Source: an uncultured Collinsella sp. (GTDB lineage Bacteria > Actinomycetota > Coriobacteriia > Coriobacteriales > Coriobacteriaceae). From it: DNA of 64,000 bases. How positions within the stretch are numbered: the first letter of the stretch is position 1; every line of letters starts with the position of its first letter. Location: contig URPJ01000003.1 in NCBI GenBank assembly GCA_900549745.1, positions 102,514 through 166,513 of the forward strand. Direction: 5' to 3'. Made by a program: the position numbers and the translations under genes. A model generated the notes under the pieces. The model was not told the DNA's origin. It did no database searches and saw nothing but the letters and a program-made list of their open reading frames with translations. Shown piece by piece: positions 30,912 to 39,327 of the stretch.

Positions 30912-31532
30912 ATGGAATTTGGTGATAAGCTCCGGTCGCTACGCACAAAAGCAGGATTGACCCAGCTAGACATTGCCGAAAAGCTCGACGTGTCGGCAGC
31001 AGCCATCGGAGCATGGGAAAACGGGCGGGCGAAACCTCGCCTAACCAAGTTAGGGCAACTTGCCGAACTGCTCGGGACGAGCGCAGCCGACCTCATGGGA
31101 GAGGACGCCGCCGAGGCCGCGATCAGCGGCACCTCGCGCATGGTCCCCCTGCTGGGCTTCGCCCACATGGGCGAGCCGTGCGACGAGGGCAGCCTCGCCG
31201 ACGAGGTCGAGGTCCCCGCCTCCATCGCCGACGCGCACCCGCGCGGCTTCATGGTCCACGCCCAGGGCGGCTGCATGGACAACCGCTTCCCGCACGACGC
31301 CCTGCTGCTCGTCGACCCCGACATGGAGCCGGTCAACGGCCAGCCCGTGCTCGCCGAGACGTCCGACTACGGCGCCGTGGTGCGCAACTACACCCGGGGC
31401 CGCTCGACCGTGATGCTCACGGCGGACAGCCACAGCGACGAGTACGACGACATCCTCGCCGGGCCGGGCGACGAGCCCGTGGTCTGCAAGGGCCGCGTCG
31501 TCTGGTACATGGGCGAGCGGGACGAGAGGTAG
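30912..31532 (+). CDS. CI-like repressor, S24 fold with non-canonical active site
   Basis: Start ATG at 30912 after TAGGAGG; 206 residues. N-terminal XRE helix-turn-helix (GLTQLDIAEKLDVSAAAIGAWENG, about 15-38) and a C-terminal LexA/CI peptidase fold (about 75-205). The usual catalytic Ser is Cys121 in GGCMDNRFPHDALLLVD, the usual Lys is Arg158 in AVVRNYTRG, and the Ala-Gly cleavage site is replaced by AHMGEP. It should bind the operators just upstream to keep lysogeny; RecA-stimulated self-cleavage looks doubtful. Confidence 0.85.
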   Translation: MEFGDKLRSLRTKAGLTQLDIAEKLDVSAAAIGAWENGRAKPRLTKLGQLAELLGTSAADLMGEDAAEAAISGTSRMVPLLGFAHMGEPCDEGSLADEVEVPASIADAHPRGFMVHAQGGCMDNRFPHDALLLVDPDMEPVNGQPVLAETSDYGAVVRNYTRGRSTVMLTADSHSDEYDDILAGPGDEPVVCKGRVVWYMGERDER

Positions 31533-31589
31533 AAACATTGGGGCCGACCGGGCCCCTGCCAACCAGACTGGAAGAACGGAGGAGCGCGG

Positions 31590-32474
31590 ATGGCTCCGAA
31601 AGAGGCAATCGAGAAGATCAACGCACTCGGTATAGAGATCGGGGTCGCGTCGACCGGCAGCGGGGACGACTACATCTCACTCACGGACATAGCAAGGTAC
31701 AAGAGCGATGAGCCGAAGATGGTGGTGCAGAACTGGATGAGGAACAGGAACACCATCGAGTTCCTCGGTGTTTGGGAGTCGCTCCACAACCCCGACTTTA
31801 AAGGCATCGAATTCGATGCCTTTAGGGAAGAGGCCGGGCTCAACTCCTTCACCCTGACGCCGACGAAGTGGATTTCGAGGACAAACGCCATCGGCATAAG
31901 GACCAAGAGGGGGAGGTATGCGAGCGGCACGTTCGCCCACAAGGACATCGCATTCGAGTTCGCTTCGTGGATTTCCCCGGAATTCAAGCTCTACGTCATC
32001 AAGGACTACCAGCGCCTGAAGAGCGACGAGAACAGCAGGATCTCCGGCGAGTGGAACGAGAAGAGGCTCTTCTCGAAGATCAACTACCGCATACACACCG
32101 ACGCCGTAAAGGAGAACCTGCTGAAGCCGAGCATGAGCCGGCAGGTCGAGGGCTACACCTATGCAAACGAGGCGGACGTCCTCAACGTCGCCCTGTTCGG
32201 GATGACGGCAAAGCAGTGGAGGGAGTCGCACGAGGGCGCGACGAGCAACATCCGAGACGAGGCGAGCCTGCACCAGTTGCTCGTCCTCGCGAACCTCGAA
32301 AGCATGAACGCCGAACTGATCAAAAGGGGAATCGACCGCAGGCAGAGGGCGGCATATTTACGAGAGATGGCTATCAGCCAACTCTCGACCCTCGAGGGTA
32401 GCCCCGTGATAGCAAAGATAGAGGCCGACGACGGAATAGCGGGCGAACTGCCAGAAGACGGGGCGCAGTCATAG
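31590..32474 (+). CDS. KilA-N domain protein
   Basis: 294 residues starting MAPKEAIEKINALGIEIGVA with GGAGGAGCGCGG before the ATG. KilA-N DNA-binding domain at about 25-150 (DDYISLTDIARYKSDEPKMV, WMRNRNTIEFLGVWE, KWISRTNAIGIRTKRGRYA, FEFASWISPEFKLYVIKDYQ). The C-terminal part (about 150-290) is helical and shared by KilA-N proteins of many lysogens. Located between repressor and integrase on the lysogeny strand, so probably expressed in the prophage; roles in phage defence or regulation are possible. Confidence 0.85.
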   Translation: MAPKEAIEKINALGIEIGVASTGSGDDYISLTDIARYKSDEPKMVVQNWMRNRNTIEFLGVWESLHNPDFKGIEFDAFREEAGLNSFTLTPTKWISRTNAIGIRTKRGRYASGTFAHKDIAFEFASWISPEFKLYVIKDYQRLKSDENSRISGEWNEKRLFSKINYRIHTDAVKENLLKPSMSRQVEGYTYANEADVLNVALFGMTAKQWRESHEGATSNIRDEASLHQLLVLANLESMNAELIKRGIDRRQRAAYLREMAISQLSTLEGSPVIAKIEADDGIAGELPEDGAQS

Positions 32475-32677
32475 CCCGACGCGCAAGCGGTCCGAGCTGA
32501 CCGCAGCTCATCGCAGGGAGGTGATGCCCATGAAAGCGAAAAATCTCGGGACCGTAGGCTGATGCCGCGGCCCCGAGACTAAGGAGACGGCCCCTGCACT
32601 TTGGAACGTGAGACGGGGCCGGAGTCAGAACCGGGCGAAACGGAGAATAAGCCCGCGATCTGAACGGATCTGATTAT
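32475..32677 (+). other. Structured leader before the integrase
   Basis: Contains a strong ribosome site (AGGGAGGTGATGCCC) and a 10-codon frame, then CTCGGG/CCCCGAG and CGGCCCC/GGGGCCG inverted pairs (32588-32594 with 32615-32621) up to the integrase start. No T run is present. Probably control sequence for int. Confidence 0.5.
32530..32562 (+). CDS. Candidate leader peptide upstream of int
   Basis: MKAKNLGTVG then TGA, 10 codons, preceded by AGGGAGGTG at good spacing. Its stop overlaps a second ATG (MPRPRD). Its place between strong hairpins suggests an attenuation-type leader. The evidence is the ribosome site only. Confidence 0.4.
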   Translation: MKAKNLGTVG

Positions 32678-33805
32678 ATGACAAAGAAGCAGCGCCGCCG
32701 CGTCTGGGGCTCCGTGACCGAGATGAGGCGCGGCAAGAAGTACGTCCTGCGCTGGATGCAGAACACGCCGCAGGGCCGCAGGCGCAAGACCAAGACCGTG
32801 TACGGCACCTACCGCGAGGCGTGCGCGGAGCTGGACCGCATCCACGTCGAGCACGCCGACGACGCGCCCGTGCCCACCATAGCCAAGGCCTACGAGACGT
32901 GGCTCGTCCCCAAGATGGCCGCACAGGTCGAGGCGGGGACCCTCGCCCCCAACACCCGCAACCTCGTGCTGCGCTCGTGGAAGAACTACGTCGGACCCCG
33001 CTGGGGCGCAATGCCCGTCGACCAGCTGCGCGCCGTCGAGCTGCAGGACTGGCTGCTGACACTTCCCGCCGCGACCGCCGACACCGCCCTGCTCACCCTG
33101 CGCAAGGTCTGCGCCTGCGTCTCGACCTTCATCCGCCTGCCGCTCGACCCGTTCGCCGCCAGCGTCAGGTACACCATGCCCACCCGCAAGACCCGCGAGC
33201 GCTCAAAGCGCGTCTACACCCTCGACGAGGCCCTGGGCGTCCTCGACGCACTGCGCGGCAACCCCCTGGAGCCCGCGTTCATCCTCGCGTGCTTCGGCTC
33301 CTGCCGCTCGGGCGAGTCGCTGGGCGTGCGCACCGAGGAGGTGTTGCACTGGGAGCGTAGCGGCACCGTACTCGCCTCGGCCGACATCTGCCGCCAGATG
33401 CAGCAGTCCGGCACCGAGCCGGTGGGCGCCCTCAAGACCGCCAAGTCCGCCCGCACCGTCGTGATCTTGCCACAGGCCGCCGACCGCCTCGTCGAGATAG
33501 CGGCCGCCCGCGCCGCCGATGGCCGCGAGTGGCTGAGCGACCGGGGCGACGGGCTGCCCATGAACCGGGGCATATGCAACGACCGCTGGCGGAAACCCTG
33601 CGCCGCCCGCGGCATCGAGCACATACCGTGGTCGAACCTCCGCAACTCGTGGCGTACGATAGCGGAGGTCGAGCTTCGCCTGCCGTGGGACCTCATAGAG
33701 ATGCTGATGGGCCACGCCCTCCCCGGCGTGTCGGGACGGCACTATATCCGCCCCACCGCCGAGCAGGTCGTCCGCGCCGCCTTCGACGCGCTTGGGATAA
33801 GTTAG
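32678..33805 (+). CDS. int: Tyrosine recombinase integrase
   Basis: 375 residues. An AP2-like/arm-binding N-terminus (WGSVTEMRRGKKYVLRWMQN) is followed by a SAM-like core-binding domain (about 65-165) and the catalytic domain: Arg210 in CRSGESLG, Lys253 in GALKTAKSART, Arg322 in WSNLRNSW, His346 in LMGHALPG and Tyr356 in GRHYIRP. The box that normally reads H-x-L-R has Ser319 in place of His, a known but less common variant. It marks the right end of the prophage. Confidence 0.92.
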   Translation: MTKKQRRRVWGSVTEMRRGKKYVLRWMQNTPQGRRRKTKTVYGTYREACAELDRIHVEHADDAPVPTIAKAYETWLVPKMAAQVEAGTLAPNTRNLVLRSWKNYVGPRWGAMPVDQLRAVELQDWLLTLPAATADTALLTLRKVCACVSTFIRLPLDPFAASVRYTMPTRKTRERSKRVYTLDEALGVLDALRGNPLEPAFILACFGSCRSGESLGVRTEEVLHWERSGTVLASADICRQMQQSGTEPVGALKTAKSARTVVILPQAADRLVEIAAARAADGREWLSDRGDGLPMNRGICNDRWRKPCAARGIEHIPWSNLRNSWRTIAEVELRLPWDLIEMLMGHALPGVSGRHYIRPTAEQVVRAAFDALGIS

Positions 33806-33876
33806 GTTATTACCCCGCAAAGCCGCAGGTAGATGGCACGCCGTTAGTTGTGGCAGTACTGAGATTCGCAGTCCAA

Positions 33877-33913
33877 AACCACCGCAAAGGGGACAGGCAC
33901 CCTTGCGGTGGTT
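33877..33913. repeat. Inverted repeat near the prophage right end
   Basis: AACCACCGCAA (33877-33887) and TTGCGGTGGTT (33903-33913) pair perfectly around a GGGGACAGGCACCC loop in which GGG and CCC can also pair. It lies 71 bases after the integrase stop, next to the repeat array at 33923; it could be integrase arm sites, a terminator-like hairpin or part of an att region. Confidence 0.6.
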
Positions 33914-33922
33914 CCCACAAAC

Positions 33923-34140
33923 ATCTCGATCTGTAACAGTTAGAGTCCATTTTTCGGCCCACCTGTTACAGATTGAGACATTCAAATTCCGCTGAAACGA
34001 AAATCTCAATCTGTAACAGCAACTCGGCGAAATCGACCCTAGATGTTACAGATCGAGACAAACGACCGATATCGACCTAAATAATCTTAATCTGTAACAT
34101 CTAGCCCGTTTTCGGCCTTACAACTGTTACAGATCAAAAC
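33923..34140. repeat. Array of six alternating inverted sites (TGTTACAGAT), ~40-bp phase
   Basis: ATCTGTAACA occurs at 33929, 34009 and 34090; its reverse complement TGTTACAGAT at 33964, 34044 and 34125. Facing pairs are always 25 bases apart and the units repeat every 80-81 bases. Arms extend to about 15 bases (TGTTACAGATTGAGA with TCTCAATCTGTAACA is perfect). The sequences between the sites differ but share a TTTCGGCC-like core. No gene overlaps it. It fills the gap between the integrase and the first host gene. Confidence 0.85.
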
Positions 34141-34194
34141 AAACCAACGAAACAAGCCGTCGCAAGGGGAACTTCTGTACTGCTTTGGGTCGCG

Positions 34195-34854
34195 CTACTC
34201 ACCAAGCATCTCTTGGAGCTTGGCTGCCACGGCATGGCCCAGGCTCTCGTGGCTTTCGGGCATCATATGCAGATAGTCGATATCGCCCGGCTCGGCAAAG
34301 TCGGCGGCATTCAAAAAGTCGCAGCCAAACTGCTCAGCCACATGCGCGTAGTACTCACCAAAATGTTCCGAGGCTTCTACGGAATGCTCGTCAAAATCGG
34401 TCATATATACGTCGGCGATCTGCGGCTTAATCTTGATAGGCGCCATCAGCAGAATGCGCGGACAAGGCGCAGCGTCGGTCCACGGAAACGCGCGGACGGC
34501 GCGAATCAGCGCCATGGCGCCACGAGCGATATCGGCAGCCGTCACGTTAAAGACCGTCTTGCAGTCGTTGGTGCCCAGCATGATCACAATGGCGTCCAGC
34601 GGCTTATGGGCCTCGAGCATCATCGGAAGCGCGCGAATGCCGTTAAGATTGGTGTCCAGATGGCACATGTCGTCGCGTACCGTCGTGCGGCCGTTGAGGC
34701 CTTCTTCAATTACATGCCAGCCCTCGCCTAAGTCACGTTGGGCCACGCCACACCAGCGCACATCCCGCGCATAGCGCACCGCGGTGCCGTCGCGCATGCC
34801 CGCCGGATCGTAACCATAGGTGTTGCTGTCGCCAAAGCATAGAACGTTTTTCAT
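34195..34854 (-). CDS. SGNH/GDSL-family hydrolase (arylesterase-like)
   Basis: 219 residues. Block I GDSNTYG with the nucleophilic Ser (about 8-14), block II GLNGRTT, block III LGTNDCK, and the Asp-x-x-His pair DYLHMMPESH near the C-terminus are all present. No signal peptide, so cytoplasmic. Related to the acyl-CoA thioesterase/arylesterase group; the substrate is unknown. First intact host gene next to the prophage. Confidence 0.88.
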   Translation of the reverse strand: MKNVLCFGDSNTYGYDPAGMRDGTAVRYARDVRWCGVAQRDLGEGWHVIEEGLNGRTTVRDDMCHLDTNLNGIRALPMMLEAHKPLDAIVIMLGTNDCKTVFNVTAADIARGAMALIRAVRAFPWTDAAPCPRILLMAPIKIKPQIADVYMTDFDEHSVEASEHFGEYYAHVAEQFGCDFLNAADFAEPGDIDYLHMMPESHESLGHAVAAKLQEMLGE

Positions 34855-34878
34855 CGTAAGCCCTTCCTTTTAGTAAAA

Positions 34879-34908
34879 AGCCGGCGGGAGCAGCCTCTCC
34901 CGCCGGCT
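34879..34908 (-). terminator. Terminator after the PARG-like gene
   Basis: AGCCGGCGGGAG-loop-CTCCCGCCGGCT, 12 perfect pairs, followed by TTTTTACT on the minus strand. Confidence 0.9.
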
Positions 34909-34933
34909 CGACCTATCTGTCAACACGTACCGG

Positions 34934-36085
34934 TTACAGGTACTTGCGCCAATCGTCCTCGTCCTCATCATTCTCGGTAGCAGCCTGGGCCTGCTCGGCG
35001 GCGCGAGCTGCCGCAGCGCGAGCGGCAACCTGAGCATAGGACTCCTCGTTGCGCTCGGGGAAGTTTGCCAGCACGTGCTCGAACTTGGCAAAATCCTCAT
35101 CCCAGCGCGTAGAAGGCACGGCAAAGAAGACTTGCTTGACCTTAAAGTCGCCCGACGCGAGCTCCTTGCGGAAGAGCTCGGCCACGGCCTCTGCGTCAAA
35201 GCCGTTGTTGTCGCAGCCCCAAGCACCCAGCACGAGCTTCTCGCGACCCAGCTCGTCGCAGATGGCAAGCACAAAGCGGATGCGATCGCGCAGGGCGTCC
35301 AGCAGGGCATCGTCACCCACACGATACTCCTGGCGGGCGCGCTTAACGTTGGGCGCGGCGGCCACGATCACGTCGGCGTATGCATGCACGTGGTTGCGGT
35401 CGAAGCGCACCGCAGGCACCACTAGGGCGCGGTTACGATAGAGCTCGCAGTTGATGTTGCGGCGACGGTTCTCGCCGTACCATTTGCGCTGCTTATCGAG
35501 AACGTTGTACAGATACGAATCGGCGCACAGTGTGGCCTCCTGGCCCAGATAACCCTGAATATAGCCACCGCCCGGGTTGGTGAACGAGGCAAAGGCGAGC
35601 ACGGCCATGTCGCAGAACTGCGCATAGCCACGACCGTTGTCCAAGATGGCCTGCGTGGCGGAGGCATCGAGCACGGTGACCTCAGGCAGGGACGCAGCAG
35701 GCTCCTCAGCAGGCGCGGACTCAGCTCCGGCGATTTCCTCGGCAGGCTCCTCGACGGGCTCAGGAGCTGCCTCGGTCTCGGGCGCTGCCTCGCTCTCGGG
35801 TGCCGCCTCGGTCTCGGCAGCCTCCGCGCCCTCGACGTCCTCGGCAACCTGTTCTTCGGTGGCCACAGCACTCTGAACCTTGGCCTTCATCGCCGCGACA
35901 AAGCCGGCAGGCATACCGTCAAACTCGCGAACACCGGCAAGCGAACGCTCGATATCCTTGGCGCACGCTTCGGACACAGTTGCCGCGTGACGCTCGGCGG
36001 CCTTGGCACGGGCCTCGCGCTTGGGATTGGGCTGACCCGCTCGGTTGGACCTGCGGTTACGGTTCCTGTTGTCGACGTCTGCCAT
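34934..36085 (-). CDS. PARG-like macrodomain protein (TIGR02452 family) with acidic insert
   Basis: 383 residues. An N-terminal basic part (about 1-70), then an acidic Ala/Glu/Pro stretch (about 85-135, repeated EAAPE units), then the macrodomain: FASFTNPGGGYIQGYLGQEATLCADSYLY, VRFDRNHVHAYADVIVAAAP and VLGAWGCDNNGFDAEAVAELF. Bacterial PARG enzymes use a GGG-x6-8-QEE loop; here it reads GGG (172-174) ... Q-E-A (182-184), so the second Glu is lost. ADP-ribose binding is likely; hydrolysis is open. Cytoplasmic. Confidence 0.82.
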   Translation of the reverse strand: MADVDNRNRNRRSNRAGQPNPKREARAKAAERHAATVSEACAKDIERSLAGVREFDGMPAGFVAAMKAKVQSAVATEEQVAEDVEGAEAAETEAAPESEAAPETEAAPEPVEEPAEEIAGAESAPAEEPAASLPEVTVLDASATQAILDNGRGYAQFCDMAVLAFASFTNPGGGYIQGYLGQEATLCADSYLYNVLDKQRKWYGENRRRNINCELYRNRALVVPAVRFDRNHVHAYADVIVAAAPNVKRARQEYRVGDDALLDALRDRIRFVLAICDELGREKLVLGAWGCDNNGFDAEAVAELFRKELASGDFKVKQVFFAVPSTRWDEDFAKFEHVLANFPERNEESYAQVAARAAAARAAEQAQAATENDEDEDDWRKYL

Positions 36086-36150
36086 ACGTGGCCACCTTTC
36101 CTGTCGCTGCCGCTATCGGCTTTTCCCATCCATGATACCCCGCCGCGTAC

Positions 36151-36176
36151 AAAAAAGACGGCCCCGAAGGACCGCC
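36151..36176 (-). terminator. Terminator after the BI-1 family gene
   Basis: Minus strand GGCGGTCC-TTC-GGGGCCGTC stem (with two G-U pairs, UUCG-type loop) followed by TTTTTT. Confidence 0.85.
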
Positions 36177-36222
36177 TTTCGCATCGATTTACACGCACGG
36201 CAAGCACCGCCGCAATTCGCCA

Positions 36223-36918
36223 CTAGTCACGACGGCCAAGGATGTTCAGAATGCGCAGGAACACGTTGATGATGTCCACGAACAGGTTGGATGCCATAAG
36301 CACGGCGTTGGGCAGCGTAGGCGGCACCGTCGTGGCAACATAGGTGTCGTAGCCAATAAAGCCGGCGAACACCACGATCACGATCAGATCGGTGATGGTC
36401 TGCGAGACGCCCATGAACATCAGCACGATCTCAACCAGAGTAGTGGCGAGCAGAATGCCAAAACCGATGCCATACACGCGCTGGAAAAACTTGGGGAACG
36501 TCACGCCCAAGGCGCCAAAGACAAAGGTGATGGCGGCCGTGGCGATAAAGGCAGTGTTGATGGTGGGCAGGTCGTAGTTGGCAAGGCCAAACGACGCGGT
36601 CAGGCCAAAGGTACTCGCAAAGATTACGTAGCCCACAAGGGACAGGCCCACGGACTGCTTGCTGGCGGCGGCCGACATCATGACCATGCCGACGATGGTC
36701 AAAATAAACGAGCCAAAGACCAGCGGCAAGGCGGCGCCGCTCATCATCATGCGCGCAAACGACATGGTGCTCGTAAAGTAGGCGCCGGCGCCCATGGCGC
36801 AAAAGCCCAAGAAGATCAGGGCAGACATGACAAGGTTGTACGCGCGCGGCGACATCTCCTTGGCGCGGCTTGCGCTGCTCTCGATGGGGCCGTTCTGATA
36901 GCCCTGGATATCGTTCAT
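36223..36918 (-). CDS. Bax inhibitor-1/YccA family membrane protein
   Basis: 231 residues with seven hydrophobic segments (for example LVMSALIFLGFCAMGAGAYF, TAAITFVFGALGVTF, ITDLIVIVVFAGFIGYDTYV). The conserved end F-x-G-Y-D-T-Y-x-A-T and the final DIINVFLRILNILG are typical of BI-1/YbhL proteins. Possible pH-gated Ca2+ leak function by analogy to characterised members; not shown for this group. Monocistronic between terminators. Confidence 0.92.
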   Translation of the reverse strand: MNDIQGYQNGPIESSASRAKEMSPRAYNLVMSALIFLGFCAMGAGAYFTSTMSFARMMMSGAALPLVFGSFILTIVGMVMMSAAASKQSVGLSLVGYVIFASTFGLTASFGLANYDLPTINTAFIATAAITFVFGALGVTFPKFFQRVYGIGFGILLATTLVEIVLMFMGVSQTITDLIVIVVFAGFIGYDTYVATTVPPTLPNAVLMASNLFVDIINVFLRILNILGRRD

Positions 36919-36997
36919 AGTTTCGTCCTTTCAAAAGCGCCGCGACAGCGCCGTAGGTGACAAGATTCCTGTCATTGTACCCGAATGCCATATGTCC

Positions 36998-37334
36998 TTA
37001 CCCACGGCGCTCGCCCTCGAGCGTACGATCAAAGGCCCAGACCCACCAACGTATCAGATGGGCCTGCGAGCCATCTGGTCGTTCGCGCGTCTGGTCCTCC
37101 AGATACAACTCGGTCGCGTGCCCGCCAAAACGCACCTTATAGGTTGCCGTACGAATGCCGTGGACCGTCAGGCCAAACCCAGTGGTCGAGACAATCTCGT
37201 CAATCGTAAAGCAGCGACCGTCGACCCAGCAGACGGTAACCGGCACGACTTGTCCGCCCGCGAGGATGCGAGCTACAACGTCCACATACTGCTTGTGCAC
37301 GCGTCGAGTTTTGCCATCTGTCTGTCGATATTCC
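36998..37334 (-). CDS. Conserved hypothetical protein
   Basis: Start MEYRQTDGKTRRVHKQYVDV at 37334 (112 residues); an AGGAGG is only one base before the ATG, so the start MRSIIGG seven codons earlier is also possible. Beta-rich: VDVVARILAGGQVVPVTVCW, FTIDEIVSTTGFG, KVRFGGHATELYLED, with a Trp pair near the end (RWWVWAF). I recognise no function. Its sequence recalls small actinobacterial beta-barrel proteins. Confidence 0.65.
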
Positions 37335-37586
37335 ATGCCTCCTATTATCGAACGCATGTTTGCATGTTGTAAAGCGAACAGACTGTGGTTTTGGAGTGTC
37401 GTAGTAATCGCACGTGTCCGCATGGCGTGTTAGCAAAAAGAACACCCGCGGTCAACAGGGCTAATATTCAATTTTAGTGCCAAAAAGTTCACTTCTCCCA
37501 TCAGAACTCGGTAAAGAAACCCACAGGAGGTGATACGATTTATCATGTTTTTGTAACGTGTCTGCAAACTTCGAGAAAGCCCATAT

Positions 37587-38636
37587 ATGGACGTAACGTT
37601 CTCAACCTTCCTCGGCCAAATTGTGTCGAACCCAGTCCTTGCCGTCACCGTGATCCTCGCGTTGGGCGCCATCTTCGTCAATGGATGGACCGACGCGCCC
37701 AACGCCATCGCGACCTGCGTCACTACGCGTTGCATGCCCGCCCGCGCCGCCATTCTCATGAGCGCCGCATTCAACTTCCTCGGCGTGCTCATCATGACGC
37801 ACTTTAACGCGAGCGTCGCCAACACCATCTCGCATATCGTCGACTTTGGCGGAAACAGCACCATGGCGCTCGCCTGCCTATGCGCGGCGCTGTTCTCCAT
37901 CGTCGTCTACGGCGCCACAGCGTCGCGTTTTGGCATCCCCACCTCGCAAAGCCACAGCCTTATCGCCGGCCTGACCGGTGCCGCCATCGCCCTCGGCGGT
38001 GCGAGCAGCGTCAACGTCCACGAGTGGATGAAGGTCATCTACGGCCTGGCGCTCTCCATCGGCCTGGGCTTTATCATGGGCTGGGTCCTGTGCAAGCTCG
38101 TCTCGATTCTTTTCGCCGCCGCCAACAGGCGACGTGCCAATGTCTTCTTTAAATATGCTCAGATCGCAAGTGCCGCGGCCATGAGCTTTATGCACGGCGC
38201 GCAAGATGGACAAAAGTTTATCGGCGTGCTCTTTTTAGGTGTCGCCTTTGCCAGCGGACAGACGAGCGTCGGCGACGCCGGCATCCCCATCTGGATCATG
38301 CTGCTGTGCTCGGCCACCATGGGCATCGGCACCAGCGTGGGCGGTGAGCGCATCATCAAGTCTGTCGGCCAGAGCATGGTCAAGCTCGAAAAGTACCAGG
38401 GCTTCTCCGCCGACCTGGCGGGCGCCGCAAACCTGCTGCTTGCCACGCTCACCGGCATCCCCGTGTCCTCCACGCACATCAAGACCTGCGCCATTATGGG
38501 TGTCGGTGCCGTCAAGCGCCTCTCGGCGATCAACTTCGGTGTCGTCAAGGACATGATGTTCACCTGGTTCTTCACCTTCCCCGCCTGCGGACTTATCAGC
38601 TTTGTCATGGCCAAGCTGTTCATGATGTTCATCTAG
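37587..38636 (+). CDS. pit: Low-affinity inorganic phosphate transporter, Pit family
   Basis: 349 residues, about ten transmembrane helices. The two inverted Pit signatures are present: GWTDAPNAIAT with SQSHSLIAG in the first half, and HGAQDGQKFIG with TGIPVSSTHI in the second. It imports metal-phosphate with protons. The ATG has only a weak ribosome site; a strong AGGAGGTG 40 bases upstream precedes a 3-codon frame (MFL). Followed 67 bases later by its DUF47 partner. Confidence 0.93.
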   Translation: MDVTFSTFLGQIVSNPVLAVTVILALGAIFVNGWTDAPNAIATCVTTRCMPARAAILMSAAFNFLGVLIMTHFNASVANTISHIVDFGGNSTMALACLCAALFSIVVYGATASRFGIPTSQSHSLIAGLTGAAIALGGASSVNVHEWMKVIYGLALSIGLGFIMGWVLCKLVSILFAAANRRRANVFFKYAQIASAAAMSFMHGAQDGQKFIGVLFLGVAFASGQTSVGDAGIPIWIMLLCSATMGIGTSVGGERIIKSVGQSMVKLEKYQGFSADLAGAANLLLATLTGIPVSSTHIKTCAIMGVGAVKRLSAINFGVVKDMMFTWFFTFPACGLISFVMAKLFMMFI

Positions 38637-38703
38637 TCAAACCGAACGTCCATCCGGACCGCAATACCTCGCCCACCCGTCTTCGCCTCGAAAGGACCCA
38701 CTC

Positions 38704-39327
38704 ATGGCAAAGAAACCCGATTCGTTCTACTTTGACAACTACGTCGCCTGCGCCGACCTTGCTGTCCAGGCCGCAGAGTTGCTCATCAAGATTTTTGAGA
38801 ACTTTGATCCCGCGCATATCCACGACATGCTCGAGGAGATGCATGCGATTGAGCATGCGGCCGACAAGAAGCACCATGAGCTCGAGGATGCCCTGCTCAC
38901 TGCCTTTATCACCCCGCTTGAGCGCGAGGATCTGGACCTGATGAGTTGCTCGCTCGACACTGTGCTTGACCGTATCGAGGGCGTCGTGCAGCGCGTCTAC
39001 TTCACCAACATCCAGAGCATCCACCCCGATGCCATTGTCATCGCCCACAAGGTGACCGACGCCTGCCGCGCCATGAAGGATCTTATGGTCGAGCTGCCTA
39101 ATTACCGCAAGTCCAAGACCCTGCGCGAGCTGGTCATCCAGATCAACACCATTGAGTCCGAGGCCGATGAGCTCTACATCAACGCTATGCGCAACCTGCA
39201 CGTCAATGGCAAGGACCCGCTCGAGGTCATCGCCTGGCGTGACGTCTACGCTTTCCTGGAGTACTGCGCCGACTGCTGCGAGAATGTGGCTGATGTCGTG
39301 GATTCGATTGTCATGAAGAACAGTTAA
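38704..39327 (+). CDS. DUF47/PhoU-like protein, Pit accessory
   Basis: 207 residues, all helical, of the DUF47 family that accompanies Pit transporters and controls them. Patterns such as MHAIEHAADKKHHELEDAL, DRIEGVVQRVYFTNI and INTIESEADELYINAM repeat the PhoU helix-bundle signature with E/D-x-x-x-D/E metal sites. Ribosome site AAAGGA. Operon with pit. Confidence 0.92.
   Translation: MAKKPDSFYFDNYVACADLAVQAAELLIKIFENFDPAHIHDMLEEMHAIEHAADKKHHELEDALLTAFITPLEREDLDLMSCSLDTVLDRIEGVVQRVYFTNIQSIHPDAIVIAHKVTDACRAMKDLMVELPNYRKSKTLRELVIQINTIESEADELYINAMRNLHVNGKDPLEVIAWRDVYAFLEYCADCCENVADVVDSIVMKNS

Larger units (their letters stand above)
1..33870. mobile_element. Siphovirus-type prophage (left end outside the window)
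   Basis: A continuous block of phage genes runs from the window start to a tyrosine integrase ending at 33805. It holds terminase, portal, MuF, scaffold, coat, connector, major tail, tail chaperone with frameshift, tape measure and tail tip genes, plus recombination, replication and lysogeny genes. The first clear host gene ends at 34195. The right boundary is somewhere between the integrase stop and about 34190; I could not define an att core because the left end is not present. A tape measure plus frameshifted chaperone point to a long non-contractile tail. No lysin or holin is visible, so the lysis cassette should lie to the left of position 1. Confidence 0.95.

Noticed and set aside
33923..34140. 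CRISPR array
   Set aside because: Sites alternate in orientation instead of being direct repeats, arms are short (10-15 bases) and there are no cas genes.
37540..37551. Three-codon frame (MFL) after a strong AGGAGGTG upstream of pit
   Set aside because: Too short to support as a gene; mentioned under pit as a possible leader.
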